Shown here piece by piece: positions 1 through 27,102 of a stretch of 64,000 bases of DNA; the first letter of the stretch is position 1; each line of letters begins with the position of its first letter. The DNA lies in contig QLIY01000645.1 in assembly GCA_003260075.1 (NCBI GenBank), positions 31,436 to 95,435 on the forward strand, written 5' to 3'. The stretch is from Phallusia mammillata (Eukaryota; Chordata; Ascidiacea; Phlebobranchia; Ascidiidae). A program made the translations under genes and the position numbers. The notes beneath the pieces are model-generated. The model saw only the letters and a program-made list of their open reading frames with translations. It had not been told where the DNA came from and searched no databases.

Positions 1-4810
<4,810 letters not shown>

Positions 4811-6429
4811 AGTAACCGTCTTTCGGTGGATGAGCGCGGGGTTATTTACAATAGAATTGTTAAAACACACGGCTATGTCACGTGGTACGTCTACACGTCA
4901 TCTGGAACGGCAAAGGTAGTTTGTTACGTAACAATAGGGCAATTTTGGAATGTGCACATGTGATTTTTTTGCGTCCAGACGCATTTCGTGGCGTCAATCA
5001 CTTAATGACGTCAGAATGGTCTTTATGAATCACCGTTGTGCCACTTGACTCGTTACACAACAGCAGGATTGTGACGAAACAGCAGTGAGCTGGCATGAAT
5101 AAACGAGTTCAATGGGTTTCAAGTGAAAGTAGGCTGTTTGTGACGTCAGAAACCTAATAGTCGCGCGGATGGCGAAAACGTAAAACAGAATCCAACTAAA
5201 CGATAAAAATGTTGGGAAAATGTTTAGACAGCTTTCACAAAAAAGTCAAGTAAATATACTCGCATAAAACATACCGTTAAGGTTACAACAGTTTATTTTG
5301 ACATTGACCAAGACCTGATTAAATTTCTGAAGCTCTTCACTGTTATTAAACAAAACACCAATTATTTTTTGGTGAAATTTAAACTGAAGGAACCAACAAA
5401 CAAATTAACTAACATCTGCGATTTTATACTGACGATGACAATAGCGATTATTTCCAAGATTTACAACAAACTCTCTCCAGTTTCATCAAAAAAACTCTCC
5501 AGTTTCATCAAAAAAACACAAACTCAAAATCCTGCTGACATTTAGAATTTTGGCTGGATTTAAAAATCGTTATTTCTATGACGTCATAGTGAGTCATTGA
5601 TTTGCACAACAATCGATTTTTACGCATGACTGCATATGGCCCCAATGGTATTGGATTTGTGAATTCCAAAACCCGGTTTAGTCAGAAAATCGGATCTGGT
5701 ATAGATAGGCTGTTCCCGTGTGTTACGTAACAATGAGTGCAACAATTGTTAGGAACGTTTGATCAGAAAATGTTTGTCACAAAAATCGTTGCGTTTTGGG
5801 ACAAATTTTTCCACTGCTGACAAAAACAGGCAACTTATAAGAACAACAAAAACAGGAGTGTTGCCTGTTTACCTCCCCCTCTCACAGCGCACAAACCCAC
5901 CACGACTCACGCGTCAATTCACGTCACAAACAAGTCGCTGTGACGTCATAAAGCGAGCAGTTTGTGTCTCAACAGTCAGCGCTCTGCAGCTGAGAGGGTT
6001 AAAGAGTTCTGATACCACCGCCAGATTTATGCAACTCGTTTTGCGCCTAATGTTTCAGCGATTATAAGTTTATGACACTATGCATTGCGACGCTTGAGTA
6101 GACATTAGTTCTTACACTTTGTGACGTTAACAATAAGCGATCGTAACATTATCATTAATGTCAATGGTTCAACTGGATAAATTTCCGAAATTAAAGCAGA
6201 CACAAAACTTTCTCTGACATTCATGTTTGTTACGTCATAAAGAACATTCGTTAACTGCATTTTTCAACGGTCTTGGATAATATTAAAAACGCGTTTTTCT
6301 AAAAAGTTTATGTTTGTTAAACAACAACAGCACCCATTGTGACATATTGTAACGTCATAGTCACATCAATGTGACGTCAAGAAAACCCCCCAAATGAAAA
6401 CCGGAGTCACCCTCTTCCTTGGTCAGGAA

Positions 6430-6480
6430 ACGCAGTGTTTACCCAAAGCGATTTTATTTTCCTGCGTGTAAACACTGCGT
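6430..6480. repeat. Perfect 13-bp inverted repeat
   Basis: Arms acgcagtgtttac (6430-6442) and gtaaacactgcgt (6468-6480) are perfect reverse complements around a 25-nt spacer. It could be a hairpin or the remnant of a small transposon; no target duplication was seen. Confidence 0.7.
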
Positions 6481-9400
6481 GACATAAGAATGAAGTTTAA
6501 AGGGGGTCTGCTGCGAGACTAAAACTCGTCGCGACTACTTGGGTTATTCTGGGGCGAATTCATGACTGTTGCACGTAATAGTTATCACGTGACATTTGTT
6601 ACAACGTTCCATTACCCATTGTTAATAAGAATGGCACAAATAGGGTGAAATTGTAGAATGTAAAAGAAAACCAACAACATTAGTTTCCAAACTGTTTTAC
6701 TACTTAAGGTCAAAATATTCACCGATGTTTTGTGGCATAAACAGTTTGCTGATAAACTGAATACAAACTAATATTCTCTCTACTTTTAGATGGTTTATGA
6801 AATAAGATTAATATTGTTGTTTGCATTTATACCATTACAAAAAACAGTCCACCAAAACATGATGCATAGAAAGCTGTAACATTTCATCAATTGATCAAGT
6901 TAAACCTTACACAAGTCAGTTAAACATGTCATTACACTTTGACCATACATGTGTTCAAAAGCTGTACAATTATAAAACAAACTACAAACTGATTGATCAG
7001 AAATCAAATATTTACCATGTCAACTTAAAACCATCTTACTATAATAGTTTAAAGATTTTAATTGGGAACTGCATTAAATAAAATCATTATAATTTTGTTA
7101 ATGATAAAAGGTTAAATATACAGTTACTGATCGAAACTTTATGCTGTTTTGAAGAATTGAATCACATTCTTTATTAAAACTTTGAAACAGGCAGAAAATT
7201 TAAATGTCCCCCTGAATGGACAAAGCATTTGTCTCCTTAATGTACATGTAAGTTTGTTATTAGAATAATGTTAAGTCCATCGCAGGAATTGACTAAACCA
7301 CTGGTTCAGCAAAACACAGCCGACAAATTTATAAGACTTTCCCAATCTTCTTTCCTTTCAAGTTAGTTTTATCATTATTTTAACAAAGCAACAAATAATA
7401 ATACAACAAAGTACGATTAATAGTTAAACTACTGCTAGCCAATAAAAACCAAAAACCTGGATTGGAAATAGAATTTCAAAAGACTGAGAAACATTTGAAA
7501 GTTGACTTATAAATGTCAAACTGTGGTCTCATTGACTTGGCCCATTAAAGTTTGATGAAAGCAAAGGTTGGCTTGAGTGACATCTTTGTCAATGTTTGAA
7601 TATGATACATGAACAAACTCTCACTAATTTTAATCACACACTGCATTAACCCTCAACTGCGGCAGGGTTTAAACAACAGCAACAAGTTAACTTTCAACTT
7701 CTACTTGTAATTGTTGGTCTAATTCACACTCTACAACCCCCGACAAACAATCAGTAAAAACAAAGCCACTGTCACGTCATAATCTGAAAACTTGTTTACC
7801 TGGTGGCATTGTGAACAAACCTCAATATACAATAATGCGCATTGTGGCTTCACGCACACTGCTGACTGGCACTGCTGCTGCTGAGAACACGTTTTCTCCG
7901 CGCGAGCCTGACTCCTTCTGTCAGTGAGTTCGCCAATTCAGCTTTCTTGCCCTGAGATCAAATTACTCCCGCAGCTCCGCTCTGACGCGACCCGTCAGTC
8001 GGTATGACGTCAGTAGGCGATTAGCGCTCGACGCAAGCGCGCCGCGCGTCTCAAACAAAGAAACTAGAATGAGAAAGCTTCGCGCGTTCGACAACACATT
8101 ACAAACGTCATGAAGAGAGAGCGGTGCAGCGCGATGTAGATAATAAAACCATGTTCGGGAAAAGGCCTTTGCCGGGAAATCCGAATCGACGATTTGCTTT
8201 TTGCACAAAATCTTTCCCAGCTCCCACCTTTGCTGCTGCAACGAGACTAAAGCGCTCGCGTTTTGAGGAGGAGACGGATTTATTGGTTTCTGGAAAATCA
8301 CCGATATTATTTGCGTGTGTATAAAGCATGTGGATTGTGTCGGTAAGAATGTGATTTCATTTCTTCAAAATGTTAAAGTTGGATTGCATTTCGTTTTTTG
8401 TTTTGCTAATTTTTATTTTTATTTTATGGGTAAACTCTTTTTGGATGGGGCGTCTATTCTCTTCTCTAACCGAAAAAATAGTTTTTATTCTTTTCTGTTT
8501 AATTTTTCACTTAAATTGACTAAACCACCAGCATTGTTATTGCTTTGTTGACAAATTTCTTTTTCAAATTCTAAGAAGTTCATTAAATTCTAGTTGTCTG
8601 TAGTCCAGTAATATGCCTGATAAACATGATATCCTTGTATTCGCAGCTCACTAATATGGAAACAATTAAGCGCAATGATTAAAACTCGAAAACGACGATC
8701 TTCAATTCCGCCAAACGGAAGTGATATTACTTAACAAAGTTCGTCTGCAATCCTCATTCAGCGTAACAATCGACATTGTGACGTGACAGTACTTCGCGTT
8801 GGGAATTCCATTCACCACAACCACCATTGTGATGTAACAAAGGTCGAAACAGCGGTGTCAAAACAGGGGAATTCCCGTTCGCCTTTCATTCGAAGGTTGC
8901 CTGGGGAGACACAATTCTCAATGTGACGTCACAAATGTAATCGAACGCGTGTTGACTGTGACGGGGAACAATGTTTTCGACCACGCTAGTTCGAGAACTG
9001 CCAATTGTCTCCTGTTGTGTGGAACTTCGTCGAATTTACACACCATTATTTTGAGTTTCAAGTAAAAAGGCGTAGCGTTCGTAACAGTCAGCCCTTTCTA
9101 GTATCACGGGTTATTGTGACGTCAAAACCCAAAGCGCTGTTAGCACTTGATTTACCTTATGACACGTCAAATATTTGATTATTGTGGATCAACACGACAA
9201 TTTACATGTTCTAGTTCTCCTATGACGTAACAATGTGTGTTTTTACCGTAAATCAAGTCGCGGGAATTTCTTGAATTTCGGTCGCTGATAACAATCGACA
9301 CGAGTTTTACCTGACCTCGACCGCGCGTGTTTCATTGTTACGTCACCATCCAGAAATTGTCCCCGGGGCGCGACACGAAATTTACGCCGGAAGTTTTTCG

Positions 9401-12339
9401 CGTGCAAAAAATTCGGTTCGTTCGAAGGAAATTTGGAAAAAACAATTTTTTTTCTGAGATTTCGGTTTCTTAGTGAGGTTGTAAGGTTTTTTCACAAAAT
9501 ATCCATAAATTTTCAACAGTTTGTTTTTTGCATCTTCAACAATTTCTACCTACCCAACAATGCCGTTAATTTCAAGACTGATACTGTTGAGAAACATGTT
9601 TTGACTGAACAAATCGAATTGACAACAAAAACAAATGTTAACACTTAAAGCAGAAAAAATTTTTAAAAAAAATGTGGCAATAAATTGCATCTTCGCCATC
9701 ACATTTTAACTGAAAACCTTTCGTTCAGATCTAAATGGTTATATTAAAACTAATCTCAAGTGAAGTTGTTCCTACAAAGCTACAAACAATTCAATACAGG
9801 AAAAAACGTGGCTTATGTATTCAATCTCCAACTAAGCATAAGTAATATACATATCTTGGTTCTTTAACTAAAAGGTCAAGTTACCAAGTTAAACTATTGG
9901 CTGCCAGCTGCCTACTTTGATATTTAAAAGCTTCCCAAAAGCTCATGCTTCAATAATAGAATTTAACATTCTTGAAATCCGATTCTAACAAACTTCAAAA
10001 AAGTGATCTGCAAAAACCTTAAAATTTCCTAAAAAAACAAAAAATGTACAATTTTTGCCTTATGAATGTTTTGGTCACAACTCTATTATCTGTCCTGTAC
10101 TCAACACAAGGTGGTAATGAAAGTCAAATCGCGATTTCAATCAGTTTTATTTCAAGTTACAACCGCACTAAAATATCCGCCCAAGCCCAAAAATAAAGCG
10201 GAGACGATAAAAAAAGTTCACTTGGTGCTATTTCGGATGACCGAAGTGCTTTTCTCCTTTACTGCAACGCGTCAAGCTTGCTTGTTACGTCATAGGGCGT
10301 TAGTTTTTTGAATAATGCGGGTTTTAGTTCTGACGATTTTTGGACTTGGAAATGTAATTTGAAGTTCCTACAGATTTTCTGACACAAATTTAAAGGTCAT
10401 CGAACTCTGCATAGTCAAGGTCGAAAGTGATTCAGTGTGTTACGTCATAAAACAATTTATTTCCAACGGTGAATACGTTTGCGTTTGTCAAATTTTCGAA
10501 AGTGTTTCTCATAAACCTTAAATTGTAGGTTTTTGTTGCATTATTTGAGGCAGAACGAACGTTTTTTTTTAGAAAGAAGGTATAATTGCGAATGGTGGCT
10601 CAGTACACTGTGGAATTTTATAAAATAGGTCTTTTAACACGAAAAAGTTAAACCACCAAATGTAAATGTAAATGTAAATATGATCTATGTGCAAACATAA
10701 GCTTATGAAACTCTTATGAAACACGTTGATAGAACTATGTGTAGTATAACGTAAATCACGAGTCACCAGAGACTCAGTACGACAGGTGGAGACAACAGTC
10801 GCGTATAATAACAGACTGAAAACTTTGACAAGTCTGAAGTCGTCCACCGTTTGTTTGTGTTTCGATGTATATATTTCAGCTACGTTATAGGCATCGTCAG
10901 TATCTTATTCAAATAGAAACTATTTCAGTCACGTTTAAAGAATGATTCTTATCTTATAATTTTCTCCAGTTGTAGTTAGTAAGATTATCTCTGTTATTAT
11001 AAGCGTTATGGTTGACCGCACGAAACTCGCTTGTGAACCCGTTTCATGACATGACAGAACAACTTCGATAAACGATCAGAATTTGTATCACATCAGTTTA
11101 AACTTTTTGTGTTGTCACAATGCGCACATAAACGTCAACACACATGCACTTCTGTGACATCACAACAGCGTCAATTGTTAAACACTTCAATATGATTAAT
11201 ACACGTTATTGCGTCATAATTGAAAAGTGAACATGCAAGCTCTTTTGTCGAAGTCAGAATAAAAAAAATTGTGTCATGTTACAACACAATAAAGTTTGTT
11301 ACATCACAATTACAATGTTTCATTTATCGTAATTAATTTAAATTTTGTAAAATATTTTATTAAATACTTTTGGTAAATAGAGTTTTATGTTTCCTAATGT
11401 TTCGTTCACCATGAGTTTTGCATTGTTACGTAACAGCAACAAGCAAAAGAAGTTGAATTATTAACAGGGAGTAAAAACTTCACAAGCACCAGCAGACGAA
11501 AACATAAAAAACGCACGCATTCTCGATTTACTCAACCTCCATCCGCCAATTGCTCTGTTGACATAATGTGGATTGTGACGTCATAGCGACTTTGCGGTGG
11601 GTGCGAGTTTGTTGTGATTGGCATCAATGCGAATTTATTGCTGCAAGTTTGGTTCGGGAGCGAAAAAGCGCGGCCCCTGCAGCAATTATGCAAAGGCAAT
11701 TTGCTTCTAATGTTAGAAGACATTTTTCCCGGAAATAGATTCATCTTGAAAGAAACAGAAAGAAACAATGATACAGTTCTAATTTAGGGTGGTTTATTCA
11801 AAGGTCGATTGTTGCGTCACAGTCGTGCTTCTAACGTCATAAGAAGTCATGAATATTGATTATGTTGGTGCTTCATTGAAATACGAAGTCTGTCATGCAA
11901 GGTTCTTTATTGTATTGCGACATTTGTCTGGTTGTATTACGGGTTAGGTTACTTTCATCCGTTTTATATTTGTCCGCAACAGAAACTCGTCAAACAGGGT
12001 AAGATCGATATGCGCAGGTCGGTGGTTCAAATCCCATCCTGGTTTTTGTGAGCAAAAATATGACGCAATAATTAAACGCAGAAAAAAAGACAGAATAGAA
12101 ATTATAAATCTAAATTTTAAAACATGTAAGTTGAAATAAACGAACCAACAAACCAGCAATAAAACAGGCAGCTCAAGGGTGGAGACTCCTAGTGAGCATT
12201 AAGCATTCAGAGAAACACGGGGCCAAAAAAACTCTACACTTTACAATAAATTTGCTTTCAACCTTGTTTTATCGTTTATAATTAAATTTGCGACCAAGTG
12301 TCCTTGCCAAGATTTGAGACGAGTTGAGTTTTTTTTTCG

Positions 12340-12410
12340 CTTGGTAAAATAAACCACACAATTGCACTTAAACAATCACCAAGGGCACAACTGGTGGATC
12401 ATGAGTAAAC
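12340..12410 (-). repeat. Dispersed repeat copy, reverse orientation
   Basis: Reverse complement of a repeat also found at 17990-18040 plus 18359-18410 and at about 41770-41900; the shared core reads ttggtgattgttt..agtgcaattgtg. It shows the uninterrupted (empty-site) state of the locus that carries a transposon at 18041. Confidence 0.6.
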
Positions 12411-12737
12411 GCGCTGCAGCTACACCGTAACTTTACCTTAATTTCTTTACCATACTAGATTTGCATACAAGAAAAAATTTTGCTGACATTTATTGACATT
12501 CAAAAAAATTTGACTCTTATCTCTTTTGGGTAAATACCCCGGTTGAGAACCTTTGCTTTGATCCCAACAACTAGCACCGCATAATTAGTTTTGCAACTCT
12601 AAACCAATCAGACAGACACTGAACAAACAGCGGGACATGATTTCACAACAACAAAGCAAATAGATGCAATCGCGACGAACTGATTGTTTACAACAATAGA
12701 GACATTTCCTCCAAATGTCCCGCCAAATACTTTTCTA

Positions 12738-13135
12738 AACATTTTCCCGCTCATGCTGACCTTGAACTGACACCTACAGCACTTCCCGTGTGAAACTGAA
12801 TCGCGTGACGTCAAACAAATGACGTCAGATGACGTGTACAGTTTTATTTGCTTTCTCTTTTCGCAGCAAAAGCAAAAGATAAACAACCTCGCCTTGTTAA
12901 CAAGCAGAACAACCTTGCAAACCCAATATAGGTTTGGGGGGGGGGGAGCATTTTCCCGCTCATGCTGACCTTGAACTGACACCTACAACACTTCCCATGT
13001 GAAACCGAATCGCGTGACGTCAAACAAATGACGTCAGATGACGTGTACAGTTTTCTTTGCTTTCTCTTTTCGCAGCAAAAGCAAAAGATAAACAATCTCG
13101 CCTTGTTAACAAGCAGAACAACCTTGCAAACCCAA
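12738..13135. repeat. 200-bp direct duplication joined by a G-run
   Basis: Segment 12738-12936 recurs at 12949-13135 with a few substitutions. Both copies end cccaatataggttt; the first is followed by Gs, the second by unique sequence. The two copies give nearly identical overlapping frames (…KRESK / …KRKQI), which is a shadow effect and not a gene. Confidence 0.8.
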
Positions 13136-13591
13136 TATAGGTTTAACAGGGCTGGGGTTACACCGAATTAACCGCGTCCTGCCATTCAAACACGTGTATG
13201 ACATCACACATGCCGGCACGTCACTTCCGATGTACTTCCCGTTCGTGAAAATTGACTGATCTGTGACGTAACAATGCACTGACAGAGGTCCGTTTCAATC
13301 TATGCGTTCACGTGACCAGACAGTATCGTTTTGCAAATAGTTTTTGTTTAATCTTTTTTTGTAACTTGTAAGTGATATTTCAAATTAAACTTTGCAGCAA
13401 TTTTAAGTGGCGTGCATCGTGCGTTTGTGATGTCACAATGCATTTCCCGACACCAATTAGCGCGAGTTAAGTTGAGGGGGAATCGTTTCGCGGAAAAGTG
13501 AAAAACGTGAAAAGGTAAAATCGTGTTGGAAATCATAAAAAACGTCTTAGTCGAACATCGCCATTATGACGTAATTGTCTTCTGAACATGC

Positions 13592-13790
13592 AAGCTTAAA
13601 CGGGTTTCCTAACGAGCTTCGTGCAGTCAACCATAGCGCTTGTTACACGCACGACTTTGCAAGCTTAACGCGGGTTTGGTAACGAGCTTCGCGCAGTCAA
13701 CCACAGCGCTTGTTACATGCACGACTTTGCAAGCTTAAAGCGGGTTTCCTAACGAGCTTCGTGCAGTCAACCATTGATTTAGGTCACACA
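13592..13790. repeat. 70-bp tandem repeat, about 2.8 copies
   Basis: aagctt boundaries recur at 13592, 13661 and 13731 (period 69-70 bp). Each unit contains aacgagcttcg and agcgcttgttaca. The same unit occurs about 33 kb away at 47041-47150, so it is a dispersed family and not a purely local array. Confidence 0.85.
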
Positions 13791-14251
13791 GGTTCCCCAA
13801 TATAAATTAGTCACACACAAAACTTGCACAGGTGCAGGAAGGTTCACATCTGCTCCAGAGTCAAGCCAATATCGATCAACCGTGCCTAGCAACACGCGCC
13901 GTTACCATAGCAACGCTGACGTCTTTGCCGGGAGCGGTGAATGAAAAAGGTGAAAGACAATAATGTCGCTTGCTTCGAAATGAGGTGGTCGCACGGGTCA
14001 TGTCATGCAACCAGTATTCTTCACTTCGCAGCTGCACAACATTTCTGATGCCGAACGGAAAGTTTGACCATGTTTATTTCTTTGCGAGACTAATCTCGAA
14101 TTCATCTGTCGCGTTTCTTTGCAAAAATAGCGACTTCAGTGTTGTTGTGAAAACAATCAACACCGTTTTCCTCACGATGAGGTATTTTACCTACGACTGC
14201 CACCCAGTGGGCTCAATACGATTTTGATTCGCACACACTTACACTGATTCG

Positions 14252-14257
14252 TTTATT
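14252..14257 (-). terminator. Polyadenylation signal of RIOX1
   Basis: AATAAA on the minus strand (tttatt on plus), about 57 nt beyond the RIOX1 stop codon. Position and sequence fit a cleavage/polyadenylation signal; usage is inferred. Confidence 0.55.
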
Positions 14258-14313
14258 TTACAAAAAAAAAACATTCCAAAACTACCAGAAGACACAGTGA
14301 TTGTGACGTCACA

Positions 14314-25058
<10,745 letters not shown>

Positions 25059-25382
25059 GATTGTCTGAATCAGCCGATAAACGTAACGAAAAAGATCTGA
25101 AACAAATTAAACTTGCGACCTCGCTAACATGTCAACTCAACCATGACAATTTAACGCATGAGTACCCAAAGCGCGAAATGTGTAGTCAACCGAAATATTG
25201 TGTACAAAACATTTTTATTTTATTTTAAATCCGTTTTACAGGGACGTAAAAGTGTCACTAGATGTTTCAACTTTCCTGCTATGTATTTTTTCAATGTTAC
25301 ACAATAGTACGTTTCATCGAATTTTTTTCCTTGTACAATGTTCCGCTTATTTCACCAAGAACTTTAACTCAAGATTTTAAAT

Positions 25383-25701
25383 CAGTGGTTCTCAAGTCGT
25401 TTCAGGTCATGGACCACCAGTTCAATTAAATAAACATCGTAAACCTATTCATTGTTAAGTAAGGATAAAGAAAGCATCCACAACATGCATATTGGCTTAA
25501 AATATATTTCTTTAATACAGAGATTCCTAAAGTAATATGAAACAACTGACAGCTAACAATAAATAGCTTATAACTTGGATATGCTTTTTTGCACTGAATC
25601 TTCAATAAATTTTATGCAACTAATTCCAGTTTAACCAAATATAGGTAACGTCCTGTGGACCAACCAAAAGGTCAGCAAGGACCAACAGTTGAGAACCACT
25701 G
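25383..25701. mobile_element. hAT-like MITE, CAGTGGTTCTCAA ends
   Basis: Terminal inverted repeats cagtggttctcaa and ttgagaaccactg enclose about 319 bp of non-coding DNA between RIOX1 and the long syntaxin-like gene. The target duplication is unclear. The rest of 25059-25824 shows no gene. Confidence 0.75.
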
Positions 25702-25824
25702 CTTTTAGTCATTAACACGTTTTTATTGTAACTGCAAAAGCTACCAATTGCAGATGTCTGACAAACAAAACCCCAGCTTTTTAACCAGTCTTGATTTAAA
25801 ACCTTGGAGTTTGATTAAACTACA

Positions 25825-27102
25825 CTAGCATATTTTATTGCAACAAGGACAAATGTAGTTTATCCACACAATACAACACTGACATCGATCATCACTCTTT
25901 CCAGTATTATGGTCATCTAACAATTGCGTCTGTTCATTAATCGGCTGCACTGTTTTCGTTTGCCTTAAAGTTTTAAAATTACTTAAAGCCGAATTTTTCA
26001 GTGATGTTCTTGCTTCCTCTATGTCAGTTCCAGGTTCAGCAATATGAACTTCAGGTTCTTGACAAGCTTCATCCAAAACATTTTGATCATCATTACTATC
26101 GCCATTATTTTCCGTTTGTATCGATGACGTGTCATTACTTGGCTTTGCTGTTTCGGTTTGCTTGAAATATTCAGAATTACTTAAAGCCAAATTTTTCCAC
26201 GACATTCCCAATTGCTCTGTGTTATGTCCAGGTTTAGTAATAGCAACTTCAGGTTTTTGACAAGGTTTGTCGAAAACACTTTTTTCTTTATTACCATCGC
26301 CATTATTTTCCGTCTCTAACAATGACTCCTGTTCATTGCTTTGTGAACTACTTTGCAGAGCTGTTTTCGTTTGTCTTGAAGTGTCAGAATTACTTAAAGC
26401 CAATTTTTTCCATGACATTCCCAATCCCTCTGTGTTATGTCCAGGTTTAGCAACATAATCTTCCAGTTGTTGACAAGCTTTATTCAAATTTATTTTATCA
26501 TCTTCACCATGGCCATTAGTTGTGTCCGTCCGAAACAATGGCCCATGTTCATTGCTTTGTGGACTACTGGGATGTGCTGTTTTCGTTTCCCTCGAAGTTT
26601 TAGAATTACTTGAAGCCAAATTTTTCTGTGATGTTCCTGCTTCCTCTGTGTTAGTTTCATGTTTAGTAACATGAACTTCAGGTTGCTGACCAGCTTTGTT
26701 GGTTACTTTTCCACCACCACCACTTGTACTGACTGTGTGAGAACTTAAATGTGTGGATTTTTGTTTTATGTTTGCAATTTCGTCATCTACTTTTTGCACC
26801 TTTTTAAGAATATTCTGAAAATCTGATCCAAACTGATCACTCTCTAATCTTTTTTGATAATCTGGTGGATCTTTTGAATAAACAAGATTTTTGAATTTTT
26901 CCAAATTTGTTTTCGTGTTTTCAACAGATTTCCGAGTTTTTTGCCTGATTTCCTCAAAGATGCCTTTCTTTCCCTTTTGTAGTTGTTTAAGACACCGTTT
27001 CATTTCATGCTTGTTTTTCTTAGTTGTGTCAAAGTTTTTCCTAATTTCACTTTTTAACCTTTTGTATTCTACTTTGTCAAAAGCTTCAATGTTCTCAGAC
27101 AT
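25825..27102 (-). CDS. SNARE-less syntaxin-like protein with Cys-rich tail and internal repeats (425 aa)
   Basis: Intronless. Residues 1-116 align with the N-terminal domain of the syntaxin at 45126-45965 (shared pattern: KR..QL, T.L..FK.LV, PPD.QKRL, SDF..IL) and are almost identical in type to the gene at 29077. There is no SNARE heptad motif and no membrane helix. Residues 132-400 form four degenerate repeats of 60-72 residues starting at about 132, 204, 275 and 341; each has a KAC/PCQ.PEV-like start, NTE..GMSWKNLALSNS-like centre and QTKTA-like end. The tail has seven cysteines in the last 19 residues around IVWINYI, which suggests S-acylation (inference). Function unknown; it might bind SNARE partners or regulators without fusing membranes. 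Confidence 0.85.
   Translation of the reverse strand: MSENIEAFDKVEYKRLKSEIRKNFDTTKKNKHEMKRCLKQLQKGKKGIFEEIRQKTRKSVENTKTNLEKFKNLVYSKDPPDYQKRLESDQFGSDFQNILKKVQKVDDEIANIKQKSTHLSSHTVSTSGGGGKVTNKAGQQPEVHVTKHETNTEEAGTSQKNLASSNSKTSRETKTAHPSSPQSNEHGPLFRTDTTNGHGEDDKINLNKACQQLEDYVAKPGHNTEGLGMSWKKLALSNSDTSRQTKTALQSSSQSNEQESLLETENNGDGNKEKSVFDKPCQKPEVAITKPGHNTEQLGMSWKNLALSNSEYFKQTETAKPSNDTSSIQTENNGDSNDDQNVLDEACQEPEVHIAEPGTDIEEARTSLKNSALSNFKTLRQTKTVQPINEQTQLLDDHNTGKSDDRCQCCIVWINYICPCCNKIC

Larger units (their letters stand above)
4811..14313. other. Long region without a supportable gene (SIK upstream / RIOX1 downstream)
   Basis: No open frame here shows a recognisable domain or a consistent set of splice sites. 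The stretch probably contains SIK 5' exons or promoter and the RIOX1 3' flank. It holds an inverted repeat (6430-6480), a duplicated segment (12738-13135), a 70-bp tandem repeat (13592-13790), a dispersed-repeat copy (about 12340-12410) and many TGACGTCA-like octamers. A GC-richer patch at about 7840-8320 could be promoter-like, but nothing proves it. Confidence 0.5.

Noticed and set aside
5759-6067. 102-residue frame on the plus strand
   Set aside because: Low-information sequence, no homology recognised, no splice partner.
7963-8301. 112-residue frame on the minus strand
   Set aside because: No recognisable domain, and several overlapping frames on both strands of a GC-richer patch; more likely promoter or 5' UTR DNA.
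12608-13095. Two overlapping similar frames containing GKCCRCQFKVSMSG
   Set aside because: They come from a G-run-joined duplication; no known domain and no splice or start context.
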